DNA of 64,000 bases from Eutypella sp. D-1. Taxonomy: Eukaryota; Ascomycota; Sordariomycetes; Xylariales; Diatrypaceae. Within the stretch, counting starts at the first letter, position 1. Every line of letters starts with the position of its first letter. Shown here piece by piece: positions 1 through 13,800 of the stretch. The stretch covers positions 2,108,001 to 2,172,000 of the forward strand of contig JAJTTP010000001.1 of the NCBI GenBank assembly GCA_023313575.1. Direction: 5' to 3'. The notes under the pieces were generated by a model, which ran no database searches, had not been told where the DNA came from, and saw nothing but the letters and a program-made list of their open reading frames with translations. The translations under genes and the position numbers were made by a program.

Positions 1-3000
1 GGGAAACGGAGAGATTCTATCTTCTGATCCCTGGGGACAGACGGACACGGCACGCGTGTTTGCCTATATTTGCCTATATTTGCCTATAGGGTTCAGGAAG
101 AAGGTGGGAGACGGTGGGAGACGGAAGACGGAAGGCGGAAGGCGGGAGGCGGGAGTGGGAAACCGAATCGAAGCCGTTGCCGATGCCGATGGGGCCACTG
201 ACCAGTGACTACTACTGACCACTGAACCACAAACTACAAACCACGGTTCACGAAACCGGGTTTTGTAAGAAACAAAGGGGGCTGCGGTATTAGGATGCGA
301 AGATCAGAGACAAAAAAGGGGAGAATGTCTTGGGCGCGACGTTGCGTGCGTGACGGGAGAGGCTCGTTTTCCTTTCTCTCTTTTTTCTTTTTCTTTTTTT
401 CCCCTTCTTTTTCCTTTCCCCGCTACCTTTTCTTCTCCCTTCTTTCTTGGTCGCGCAAATGCCAGTTGCGGATAAGGACGAACGAATATGAGGGATGAGG
501 ATGAAGATGAGAATGAATATGAGGAGGGGAGGAGGGGGGGGAAGGCCCGGTTAATCTCGCTCGCTACCTGGTAATCGGATATGCTGGGTATTAGGGATCT
601 CCTGCCCTTAATAACACCTTTCGAATGGGATTGGATCGTATCAGCAGCCGGCGGCGGTAGTAGTAGTAGTGGTGGTGGTGGTGGTGGTGGTGGTTATAGT
701 GGTGGTTATGGTAATGGTGGTGGCGTCGACAGCGATGGGGCTATGGGGCGATAAGGGAGGGATTATGATTACGATGCAGGTCGAGAGGCTGAATCTATAG
801 ATTACATGTGGTTGTTTCCTTGTCAGCTTCTTCTATTTCTTCTTCTTGTTCTTCGTCTTCTTCTGACTTTCAACAGAGACAATGTCGGCTATTCGTTCGT
901 ATTTTATCTCGTATATGACTGTGTATATGACTGTGTATATATGACTGTGCAGGTGCAGGTGCAGGTACAGGTATAGGTACTTGATAGGCTTGATACGCCG
1001 GTGTAGGACACAATTCCAATACAAATTGCATTCCCAACAAGGTCCATTGGGGATCCATTGGGTTTTTTTTATCAGTGGCCAGAACTTACCTTCACTTTGC
1101 CCGGTAATGTAACGTGTAGGGTAGTAGGAAGTAGTTAAGAGGACAGGATCTGGGTGACAGTTCTGCTGGATTTGCAGGAGTCGCAAAAAGTTCACTGTAA
1201 CGAAAATATCGTCGGCAAAAAAAAAAAAAAAGGTTCCAAAGGTTATTTGAGAAAAGAGACGGTAATGGGTATTGGGTGATGGGAAGAATTGACGAGATAA
1301 GACTTCATCACCTGAAAGTACCCCCGGGGCCCTTGTCCAGATGAATTACTTACCTACATGTACGCTAGGTACCTAGAGCTGGGTAAGTATAATAGAAACC
1401 CTATCTATCTCTCTACTTCCTAGATACTTACCTGGTTGGGAAAACCCCTAGCTAAGGTTTACTTACCATAGATAATTATTTTTTTGTGAGCAGCTTTCAA
1501 ATTCAAATCTACTGACTCCCTTGTAGTTACTGCAAATCTCTGAACTCATTTAGTTTAGCGCATCTACTTACACCTACATATCCAGCATATGTACACACAG
1601 TTATGCACTCATGCTAAGTACATGAGTGTGTACTTACGTAAGTTAAATTCATCTATGGATATATACCTAAGTAGATATCTACAGATTTTAGGTAGGCGCA
1701 ACTCCTTTAAACCCCTTTATTCCAGTTTGCTTTGTAGCATCTCAAACATGGTCCCTGAAAATTCGGTTGAAAAATGTGGTCGATAATGCAGTAAATTCAA
1801 AGTTTCACCTGTGGCACTGGAGTTTCCAGATAGTGTGTTTACCAAGGCCTTATCGGCCAACTTACTTCCACTTCAAGGTTTCTTCATAGGCCTATCTCGT
1901 TCTGGACTCTCTGGGCTGCTGGGGCACTGGGGGATCTTAACTAACTAAATTAATTAGTGCCCACCTGGACATGCCTATTCCTACTTAGGTACATACATAG
2001 CACTGTTATGTGCATAAAGAGCGCTAATGGAGTTCTCCAGTTGATCGTCCCTGCCTTGGCTGTCTGCTGCCCCAGTAGCCCCCTAATTAACACCTTCGGT
2101 AAAACAATCTCTTAGCTGCTTCTTATCCAGTGGGTACATAAAGCAGCAGAGTAAAAAGTAGTTGGCTTGGTTGGTTGGTTGGTTACCAGTGACCACCTGA
2201 ACCACTTGTTACAATGCCCCCCAGACAAGCCAGATTGCTACCAGCGAGATTATAAGAACCACTTTTATATTGCACCATCGAGAACCATGCACTGCACCGG
2301 GTCTGTTATTGGCACTCACTCATGTATGCCAAGCTTTGGAGAACACCTACATTGTACTATTTGTACTCTGTGCTTTCTTGGTAGATTTCGGATAACGCTA
2401 GTTATATGTTGCCTTTGACGATCTGTCTTTTCTGTTGCTTTACATAGTAGATCTAGATGTCTTGTATGGCATATATGCAAAGCCAATAATACTATTAAGC
2501 GGTCTAGGCAATTGAGAGAAATATGGTTATTGGTGACATATTTGGGACATGGCAGTTATAAGAGTAACGGTTATTACGACAATAACCTGGTTGCTTAGTT
2601 TCTCTTGATGTAGCATGAAATGATTAATCTTATCAAGGTCTAGACCAGGTGAGTAAGAAACAAAAACCAGCACCATTTGTTAATTTTTTACCTATTACTG
2701 AGTATATTGTGGCCTACTTAAGACAAGTTGACAAGTAACCCAGATAAATTACACACCACTTATTGCTCGATCGGGCCTGTCAAAGCTAGAATAGAATGCC
2801 ACCAAAGTGATGATTCTGGCAGTTCTGGGTACAGTTTACACAGCTGAAATTGTAATAAATAGGGCCTTTTTAAAACATGGCACTGTAGTGAGGACATCTG
2901 GTTCAACCTTTCCGAAGCTGATTTCCAAGGTTACCTTCTTGCCTTCCAACTTACAAGAAGAGAAAAGTGAGCTGTTGCAGTATCTTGAACGTCTACTTAT

Positions 3001-4814
3001 TTGATAATAAGTATGATATAAGACTAGTGACCTTGGAAAGATCGTAGAAGCTATAAAAGCACTAACTGGAGTAGTAGTAGAGCTCTTGTATGTATGTAGG
3101 GAAATATAGTCGCAGTCGCAAGTAAAGACAGTTTAGTGGCTAAGTGGATTCGAGTTGATGAGGACTCGAGCCAACCTACCTAGGCAAATGATCGTCTGCG
3201 TTGTATCATCATAATTGACAACTCCCCGGTACTAATAGAGAGATATATCATTGGTCAGATACCACATTCCGTGCTCTGCTCTACATACTACTACTCTGCT
3301 CCTCGAGGGATCTGGCAGTCCAAGGCAGTCCAGCCGGGTACAATCTCACGAGGGTAACACTTGTTGGTGTGTGTACGTACCGCTTATGCACACCATCGAA
3401 TTGGTACATCCTGAGATTCCCCGACGAATCGCAGGACGGCGTATGGTGTCAAGTGTGCCAAGTGCTGCATGTGTGCTACTGTACTATACTTAGGTAGTAG
3501 TAGGCATCTGTAGTGCAAGTCCATGGTGGGGGGTGTAAGAGGGGTGGCGGGAGAACGGCGGGAAGATGGCGGGAGATGGCACCTGGGCAAGGGCCTTCGT
3601 ATTGACGTGGCAGCAGGGCAGTTGGGCCTCCCGTGCGATACGACTGGCCAGACGCAAACGAGCAAATCGGATTTTCAGCTGAAGTTGAGGTGGTCTTAAT
3701 GCTGAGATACATAACTAGACCGCACACACCTACCCTACCTAGGTAGTCAACGGTATGGGTATGTAGTTGATTGATGTATTTACATAAGTAGGTGACTAGA
3801 ATTTTGAAAAGCATGTCATCAGCCGAAAATCTGCGCGGAATCATGTATCCCATCATGTAAGTATCCGACGGCGGCGATGAGGCAATAAGGTGAGATGCGA
3901 TGGGACTAATAATCAAGATTGCGATCGATTTTGAAGAGTAATCTCCGAAGTGGCTCAGGACTAGTAGTTAAAAAAAGACGGGGTAGAATTTTTTTTATTA
4001 AGTCCTGAGGCCCTGCATATTTGTAGCCCAGGCTTGTTTCGAATTATATCCATATAACATGGATTAGCATGTCGAGGTTGTAGTAAGTGAGTGTGGCTTG
4101 CCTGCCTGGTTGTACATATGTAGGCAGTCCAGCTAATGCTTCGTTTATAGGATGGGTGTCATAACCAATCAACTATTGTAGTTGCAAATATTTCTCTCGA
4201 ATCAAATGGGTTCTGTGAGACTTCTATATATCCGTGCCGACAGACAAGATGCCACATGCCCCTACAACATGTCCATACGTAGCAGTTGTTTTTAACGCCA
4301 CATCTTTGCTCAAGTCCAATCCCTGGATGGGACAGTGAGACTAATGAGACCCAATGAGATCAATGAGGCCAATGAGAGGCACATGTCAATAGAAACGTCA
4401 ATAGAAACCCCAGCCACCCGTCCAAAACTGGTTGGTTCAAGTTGGTTGGACCCGTACTGCCGTGGTTGTCTGGGGCGGGTCATGTTTTTTCAGCCCGCCC
4501 GCCCTTCTATCTTCCCTTGCCCCCAGCCTGGAGAAAGCGTAAGCCTGCTTGCTTGTTCGTTCTGCTTGTTGGCTTGCTGCTGTCTCGGTAATCCAACTCC
4601 AAAATCGGGGTCTAAACAAACAATCTGAACTAGTTGAGACCATATTTTTGTTGTTTTGACTTTCGACCATGTTGACGTTAATAATATCTAAATAATTGTA
4701 ATCATTGAAGTCAACGAAGTATTCTGCCCTTTTATCTAGCCCAGAGTCGCTCTGACGTCTTCTATAGACGGATGGACCCCTTCTTAGCCTGAGGTCCAAG
4801 CTCACGCGGTTAAG
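1..4814. other. Gene-free upstream region of lah
   Basis: I see no convincing gene here. The longest open frames (about 65-167 codons) have low-complexity translations and no family I recognise. The stretch holds three copies of a 10-base TTGCCTATAT-type unit at about 60-88, a purine-rich GGGAGACGG/GGCGGGAGG block at 104-160, a pyrimidine tract at 365-450, a TAG/TGG triplet array at about 657-715 and GCAGGT/GTACAGGT repeats at 948-980. From about 1300 to 3200 the DNA looks more AT-rich and scrambled than the flanks, and could be an old decayed element, but I cannot name one. The last several hundred bases presumably hold the lah promoter and 5' leader. An in-frame TAG lies ten codons before the lah ATG. 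Confidence 0.5.
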
Positions 4815-7800
4815 ATGATGGTCAGGGAACCTCATCGCCGGCGGAGTCCCGAGAGCACTCGCCGCCGGCGCAGAGACCGCCGGGATTCCCGAGAACAGCT
4901 CTATAACCAAAATCACATTCCAGTCTCTATCCCCTATCACGAATTAGAACCACGGTCCGAACCGATTGACTCGCGCGCCCTCACCCGCGCCCTGTCATCC
5001 AGCGCCTCCTCTTCCTCCTCCACATCCTCCTCCCTTGTGAACGTATCCCGAAGAGAGGGCGGCACATTTGGCTTCCGCGCTTTCTTTTCTGGCACCGGCG
5101 AGCGCAAGCATCGCCGTCGCGTCAAGAAGAAGAGCGGCTTCCTCCGATTCGGAAACTCCTCTTCCTCTTCTGTCGGCTCCGACCTTGCTTACGGCAGAGG
5201 CTACGTCGATCGTCAGCGCCGAAGGAGTCGCGGGAGTCGCGATTCTACCCCGCCGCGCGATCGCGCTCCTCGAAAAAATGCGGGCGCGCTCGAGAGGCCT
5301 CCGGCCCACGGTCGGAAAGGAACCGATGACGAGATCCTCGAGCTGGGGAAAAAGTTTGCCGAGATGGCGCGCCAGCAGAATCTTGAGCACTTGAAAGCCG
5401 CTGGAAAAACACGACCCCCTAGGCTCGCTGGTTCCTCTTCGGCGACCAACCACTTCCAGCGCACGGGAAGTTCAAAGCTCGATCGCGGGATCGGGTTTTC
5501 TAAGCCTGGTAGCCATTCTTCCTCAGATGATTCCGAATGGGAGTCTGCCTCAGAAGACGAATCGTCTAGCGAAGAGTACGACTCTGGCCTAGCTTACGGG
5601 TCCGCATCGCATCTACCTAGCGAGCCTGGCAGGCCTATTATACAAAGTGCTACCTCATCGTACTACGTTGACTCTAGCCTGGCTTACGGATCGGTACCAC
5701 ATCTCCCTGATGAGCCAAGTAGGCCTGACCCCCGCGATCATGAGCCCCAGTATTACCCCGACCCGAGCAGAGACAGCCCTTCCTACTATAGATCCTCCGT
5801 GGTTGATCCTAACCTATTTGGGCCTGTGAACTCTTTGCGTGGCCACGTCCGAACTCCTTGCGGGTTCGAAAGAGTCGACGATAGTCCTTCTAACGAGGTA
5901 CGTCGTCGAAATGAACAGTCAGTCATCCAGAATGAGACCGACCTTGATGGCCGGCCAATGCAGCACTTATTCCCGGTACCGACCTCCGACCCTACCCGCT
6001 TTGATGCGGAACGTGGCTCTATTGTCTCTTTTCACCAGCAGGACCCGGCGTCTCGGCCCCGTCCAGCTCCGGTTCCCATCCAGCAACCCAAGCCGATAGT
6101 GCCCGTCCCAAATAGAGTGTTTAACTCTGTGGACGCGGATCTCAAGTATAATGATCGCTCGTCTGTGGGATCCTTCGCTGGGGCAGCTGCAGCTGGTGTC
6201 GCTGGAGCGAGCATCGGCGCAGTGTTAAGCGCAGACCACAAGTATAGTCGCGAGGACGATGACGTGACGCATGATGAGCATGACCAGAAACGGAAACCAA
6301 AGAAATTCAATGGGAAAGATGACAGACGTAGACGTGTTGATGAAATACATGACGATCGGTACGAGAAACGACGCGATGAACGAGATAGTGTTGATACGAA
6401 AGACGACTACGAAAGAGAGAGACGCCGGGATGAACGGGAACTGAGAAATCAAGAACGAGAGAGGCGACGTCAGGAAAAGCGTACTGCAGGTTTCTATACT
6501 GAACGGGAACGTCATGACCAATACAGGGATGTTCAGAATGAGCGCCGAGAAGAGACCCAGAAAGAAGTTCGCTCTGGCGAGGACAGTCGCACCGATCGTT
6601 CACCTGACACTGTTAGTTATCGCCGCCTCGAAGGCCCCGAATATGCCGGATACCCCGCTTCACAGGGTCCTATTGACCCGTTTCAGTTCCAGGTTCCCAG
6701 TGACGCCTTTCCGACCCCCCATTTTACACCCAAACCACCTTTGACTCCTGAAGTTGTCACGGTGGATCGGGAACCCGACTTTTCGCGCCTCAAGTCCTCG
6801 GATTTCGAGTTTCCGCAGGGGAGGTTAAGCAGGAAGGACTCGTACGAGCTCGAGCTCCGGGAAGCACGCCAGGCATACGATGCTGCACAGCACTCCACGG
6901 CACCTGTGGACGCGGCCGCGATGACTGCGGCTATATCGGCAGTGGTAGCGGAACGCCGTTCGGAGCGCGCCTCTCGGGCTGCCGAGAAGGATCCGGTACA
7001 GGAAGAAGCCAACCGTTACTACAGGGAACGGGAGCTTGCTCGTAAGATCGGAGAAGAGGAAAGGCGGTCTCGCAGCAACTCGCCAGAACGCTCAGTGGTT
7101 GATAAGTGGCAGAAGGAGCCCGCGTCGGAGCCCGTCGTGGTCAAGGAGCCACCGGGCTCGAAGCGCCGTTCGAAAAAGAAAGGCCCTTATGATGGACCAA
7201 ATGCCGACGTGAGCATTGACAATATTTTCGAACATCCTAAACAGCTACACGGATTCCAAGCCGCTGGTGAGTACTCTAGGGACTTCTCGACAAGTGATAC
7301 CGCTTCTAAGGACTCTGCAGCTGTCCGAGGGCGGCCTATGCTGAATATTGTGCGCCCTACCCCTGTCCCGTCTCCTAAGCCCGAGATGCCGCAGCCTGAA
7401 CCCGAGGCGGCTGTTGTACAAGAGAAAGTCGTGGAAGTCGAGAAGTCGCCATCTACCCCTGATATAGTCTTAGGCCCGCGAGGCGAAGTCGTGCCATCCA
7501 ACCCGCCCCCGAAAGCCGTGAGCTGGGGTGAGAACCAGACCAAACATTACGTGGTCGAGAGTCCATTCAAAGAGGACGATTCTTCTTCGGGCACGAGGGT
7601 CATCACGCCAGCCGAGACACCGAAGTCTAAGCCCGGCAAGAAGAGTGGCTGGGGAGCTGTGGTAGCTGCCGTCGCAGGAGCTGGAACTGCTGCCACTATA
7701 CTTTCAAACAGCTCCAGTTCTCACGGTAGTGCTGAATCTCCGACGCCGAAAAGCAGAAGACGAATCTCGAAAGATGAGGCGGATGTATCGTCTGAACCCG

Positions 7801-10800
7801 AGTCCGGCGGGGACTCCTACGAGAACCCTCCTGTTCCCGGCCCGAAGCCACAGCGCCAGAGAGACGCACAGATGCCAGGGGCATTTGCCGAGGATCCTTC
7901 CTTCATGGCTAACATAGCCGCTGGCCTCGCAGGCACTGGGTTCGACCCGAATATCGTCATAGATGACCCGAATTTCCACAAGCGGGACTCACCACCTAAG
8001 CCCAGCGGATCCGGTATATACCGATCGCCGTTCGCCGAAACAGTGACTGATCTTGGCTTTAATCAAGACGAAGATATATCTCCTAAAACTACCCAAACCC
8101 TCTCTAGACAGGAAAGGGAGGAAAGACGTCAACAGAAAGACATTGAACGTGATAGCGGTGCTAGCAAGAGACATCCGGTCGTAGTAGAGCGGGCATCTGC
8201 GGAACCTGCTCGTACAACGTCTGATGGGGAGGATACCCAGTCCCCTGTCCAGATTAGCAAGAAGGAACAAAAGAGACGTGCGAGAGCAGCCGCAGCTGAA
8301 TCCCGTCGAGACGACGTGGCTAACAGCACTGCGCCCCCGCAGGTGTCGAGATCAGCCGAACCCGCTGCTGACGACGAGTGGGAGGACATTCCCACGAAGA
8401 AGTCGAAGAAGTCTAAAAAGCCAGTCGTCGTCCAAGGTAACGCAAAACGATCTCAGGAGACAGAACGGGTCTCGTCTCCGGTTGTCGAGGCCGGGCCTTT
8501 GCGAATAGTAGACGACGGGGATACGCCTAGGAAGGGCAAGATGAAGGCGATTCATGAACATGACATATTTGATTCATCTGCGAGATCAACTCCTACCCCG
8601 CAAGCCCCCCATGGAAACCACCCCAAAGCAGCACCCACAGACATTGCTCCTCGGCCCGAAGTCCGGTATGCCCCAAGAAGAGCTCAGACTTTTGACAATA
8701 TTCCGCCACCGCCCAGTGGTAGTACTCAGGAAAAGCGAGAGTGGTTCAGACGAGTCAGTGAGCAGCTCAAGGGCAAGCAAAACGCGAACGATCCCTTCAC
8801 ACGCGAGGATTCCGGTTCGAGAGTCGTCGAAAGCCCGAGGGAGTTAACGGACTCGCAAAGCGACCTGCGTAGTGAGAGGACCGCTGTCACGGCCATGGAA
8901 GATTGGGACGCCTTTTCGCAGATATCAAGACCCAAGTCTAAGCGCGGCTCGATGGCGTCCGGCTCTTGGTTCACTGATTCCTTCAGTGATATCCATGAAA
9001 GGCCCTACGCGTCGGACGACGAATGGGACCCTCTGCAGCGACCCAAGCAGCCGTTGAGGCGGAGTTCAACGTTCGATGAAGGTCGGGCTAGGTCAGCTTC
9101 GCAATCCACTGCGGTCCCAGGAGAGCCTTGGTTTGGCACCTCACATAGAACTAGAGTCGAGCCCTGGGCTAGGTCTCCGGTGAGATCTGCTACAATCCCG
9201 GTGATCGTGACCGAGGAGCTGGAAAAGGAGTCGACCAAGAAAAGTAGGAAAGGAAGGCGGAAAACCCTCCCTGCTGGCGCCTCCACCGAAGCCGTTATCG
9301 CGGAAGAAGACAAGCCTCCTGATAGAGGTAGAGGGCTTCTCGGCTTCACTCGAGAACATGATACAAGCTCGGTGGTCTCTGGCATGAGCCGCTATGAGGA
9401 TGCCCAATCTCAGAGAAGCGGAAGTCTGAGTAGGTTACGCGACCTGGACACTGGGAGATCCACAACCCCGCCGATCGAGCGTGATCGGAAAGACCCCAAA
9501 CGTCCTAAGACATCTTCAGATAAGGATAGGAAAGGCAGCGCTGGCGGCGCGAGCTTCTTCGACCGCTTCAGATCTTCTATTGGCCTCCGCGACGAGAAGG
9601 ACAAGGACCGCTCATCGAAACCCGACGACAAGAATTCTTTTTTAGGTAATGCCGACACCCCTGGCGAGGGTGTCGGCTCGCCGGGCCCGGCTATCGAGTC
9701 CCATCCAAAAGCCACCGACGTTCCTTCTCACAAGGAAGTGCATATCTTGCCCGTTACACCCGAGCGCAGGTTGAGTACGGACCGAGGACTAGACCTCTAC
9801 GACTCTGCGATCGCCCCGAGGCAGATACGGCCTGCTATAGATCCCCAATATGGTGACCTGCTACCCTTACCTCCTAGTGCCCCTGGCTCCCCTATCTCTA
9901 AAACGGACGAGCTCCCCGAGCTCCCCGAGCTCCCAGCTAGCCGGCCCGAGACACCTGAGCGTGAACGACATATATTCTCGTTCAAACCCACTCACGCCCG
10001 TCGCAGTAGCGTGCTTGAATCAAATCTGAGGCAGAGGTCCCCTAGCCAGAGTGCTATCCCTCTTCAGTTCCGTCTCGGGCACAAATCAACCCCATCGTCC
10101 CCATCCAATCTAAAGTACAGCCCCGCACTGCCGTCAGCCACCACTCCAGATACTGGAAGTGCGACCAAGAGAGCCCGGCCGATGTCGTGGGACAGCTCTA
10201 AGGAGTTCAAGCCCCTCTATTTGGTCGAGAAGACGTCGCAGGATTTGGTGAACGCCACAATATCTTCGGAGGAGCTTCCCGAACTCCCTCCCAGCGAGCC
10301 TAGTGAAGCCAGCGGACCCCCTTCGAGGGGATCTCCGAGCCCCGAGCCCGGCAGGTTGGACCAGGACCTCCAGTACTCCGGTCTGCCGCGGATCCCTCTC
10401 GAGAATTGGGCGCTCGAGCGCCCGCTTCTCGGAGAGCCTCTCCAGATAGATACCTCCGTCGCCTCAGGGCACAGGGGTTCCGATTCCGGAGAGTCCACCC
10501 CAAAGGCCGAGCACAGAATTCGACCGCTGGACGAGATCTTCGGCGAGCATATCGTAACGCCTTCTCGTCGGATAGAGTCGGCGGCAGACGCGGTTCCGAC
10601 ATTGCCGACTGTGCCTGAGAGCACGGGGACGTCTCTGGCTGATGAGCCCTTGCCAGACGAGCCGAACAACCAACGAATGATTGGAGCGTTCCCCACAGAT
10701 TCCCCTCCACTCTTCCCTCGTAAGCTAAGTCAGGAGGTTGAAATGACACCACGGAGGCTGGAGTTTGTTGAGCAGAGAACGAGGCAGGATTCTGAAGCAT

Positions 10801-13800
10801 CGTTCAACTCACGTTCACCTACCCTGGTTGCGACGCAGAGGAGTACGGGCCTGAGTGATTTCGACATCGATACCCCCGACTGGAAAGACAAAATCGTACC
10901 GGCAGCGTTGGCAGTCGCCACAGCCTTTGTAAGGAGTCGAGACGCCGATGACACCTCCAAGGACAAGCTTGTCCCAGCCCCCTCACAGCCTGAAGACGCA
11001 GCCGCCATTTCAGTCGAAGTACTGAGAGACATGCCAAAAGCAACGGAGGAGCCCGAGAGTCCTCAGACGGCTACTACAGTGGTGGGCTTAGATGACTCCA
11101 GTATTACATCTCCGAAGAAGTCCAAGGGCAAGAAGGTTCAGTTAGCTGAGACCGAGGAGATTATCCCGGCACCTGCGGATCTACAAGTTACCCCCGTGGA
11201 GCCGCCAGAAGTGGAAGACGCTGCAAAAGTTGAGGTCTCTAGAGAAGTTCCCGAGTCCGCACTCGTCGAGAAGGATGTTGCCGCTGAGATAGAAGCCGCC
11301 ACTGAAGAAAGCCTCCTCACAGAAGAGACCATCGTCGAGAAGGAGGCACCCGTGGAGCAAGAGGTCGCACCCGCTAAGCTCTCTAAGAAGGCGAGGAAGA
11401 GACTTCTCAGGCAGCAGAGAGCCCTGGAACGAGAGGCCAATGAAAAACAGTTCGCTGACTCGACACCCCCGACCTCGTCAATTTCAGCGTCGGCTCTCGA
11501 AGTATCTACTCATGAGCAACCTATTTCAACCGTGGGACAGGAGAAATCGACCACTGGGCATATTCTTGAGTCACCTGCAACAGAGCAGTCGATGACCGAT
11601 ATCCCTGCAGAAGATGTCCCCACGGCCGAGGCACCAGTAGTGATTATTCCCCAGGGTGACCAGATCTCACTCGAGGAGCTTGTGGACGAGTCACCTACAT
11701 ATAAGGAAGCTATCGTCGAGCAACCCGCACCCGATGTCACAATGCCCGAAGCACCCTCTAGTGAAAAACCTGAAGCTGAGCAACTGAAAATTGACGAGAC
11801 TGCCCTAAACGAACTACCTGTGATAGAGATCACCCCAGCCGAGCGACCCCCCACTGAGGAGCTCCAACATGAGGAAATCGTGGCTAAGGTGCCAGAAGAG
11901 GAAGAGCCCACTCTTGAACAGCCTAGAGCAGCTACACCTCCGGTTGACGAGCCTGAGATCCCGGGGCCTGAGGTTGCGAAAACCCCGGTCGAGGAGTCTC
12001 CAGCCCCAGCCACGACTGAGAATGTTCAACAAGAAGAAGCCCGTGATCAACCTGCCGAGGAATACACTACAGTCACTAGAGACCTGCCAAGTGATAGTGA
12101 ACAAGCGAAGTCCGAACTACCTGAGCAAACTGCCGAAAGCCTTACTGGCGAGTCTAAGAAAGAGAAGAGAAGGAAGAAGAAGAACAGGAAGTCTACATCG
12201 GTGGACGACACTACTGCCGCCGCTGAATCCGAATCCTCCTTTGCAGATATGCTTCTTGCTGAATCCATAGCCGGCTTGAAGGATCCAGCACCGGCCGATG
12301 AACAAGTTGAAAACGCAGGAAAGACCGCTCAAGAACTCCCCCCCAGTGCTCAAGAACCGGAGGCTATTCTTCAAGATCCCCCAAAGCCAGCTTATATTAT
12401 CGAGCGTTCTCTAGACGAGGACAAGCCTGTAGAAAACGTTGCCTCATTAGAGACTGCCGTCCTACCTCAAGTCGAAGACCGCGCCGCCCACGATCTGCCG
12501 ACCCCCAAACCGCTTCCTACCAATGTACCTATTTCGCCAACTTCTAGTAAGGAGGAATTCAAGAAGGACAAGAAGACGCAAGCAGAGGAGCTTGGGCCCA
12601 CAGCCGACATTCCTGGCGAGTTAGAATCGGACAAACAGTATTATGCTCAGCTGGGCGATGACGTTCATGACCGCGATGCTATTGTGGGCACCGAAGTGTT
12701 AACGCCAGGTGGAGGTCCTAAAGCCGAGAGCTTGGAGGCATTGTCACAGCTTGAAGAGGATTACTCGGTCGACAAAATAAAGGAGATAGACCAACCATAT
12801 CTCCGGTTTGAGGATTCTGTCCCCACGCCGATGCTATTGGAGGAGAGCTCTCGGGACGTAGGAATAAGCCCCGAGAGTGTGTCTTTAACAACTCCGCAAA
12901 AGGCACCTATGCAAGATACACCTATAACAGTGTCAGAATATGCAGTTGATTCCGTTCCAGAACATACTGTTTTGCCTAGAGTGTCAAGTCCCAAAGAAAG
13001 CACTGCAGATTTGGTCCCGCTCAAGGAGGGAGACGCTGCAAGAGAGTCCAATGTTGATCGAGAGATTCCTGCACCCGCAGAGACGGCTTTAAGTATTCCT
13101 GAGAACCGGGGAAATGTGGAGGCGGAGTCGCCAGAGGACGCGACGAACATACACGTGGAAGCATCTCCGTCGCCCCCAACGCCCCCGACGCACCCGCACC
13201 CCTTGCAGCCCAATGATGTGTCTGGCGGTGAACCTGAAAGCCAGCCAGATTTTGCACTAAGCGATCCACTCCAAGACCCGCTTCCCACTGCAGGCCCCAT
13301 CGAGCCACAGGACAGCCCAGCTCGGCTAAATCAAGCGGTGGAGACATTGGTGGTGCCAGGGAGCGTTCCTAGCGAGGACACCTCCATCTTCCCCGGCCGT
13401 CGCATTGTCGAATACCAGGAGCGTGCTGAAGCAGAGAGTGGAACCGCGGTGACATCACCCCCTGCCACCCGTAGCGGATCTTCCGATGAGCTGGCACCAG
13501 TACGAAGTCTAGAAAGCTCGAACCCCCAAGTCACGGAATCCCAGGTCGTCAGTGCTGATACCAAGATGCCCTCGAGGACGGTACCCGGCACGGACGCTGG
13601 CGATGGTGGCGACGTCAGATCGGAACCCGCGAGCTCGGGCGAAGAACCCAAGAAGGCCAAGCGGAATGCACGTCAAGCCTCTAGAATCCTCGGCTTACTC
13701 GATATTAAATCAGCGTTCTCCAGGCCTGCCTTTGGATTTGGGGCTGGGGCTTCGTCCACCCCCAAAGCTGAAGTCGAGATACCACGAGCCGAACCACCTG

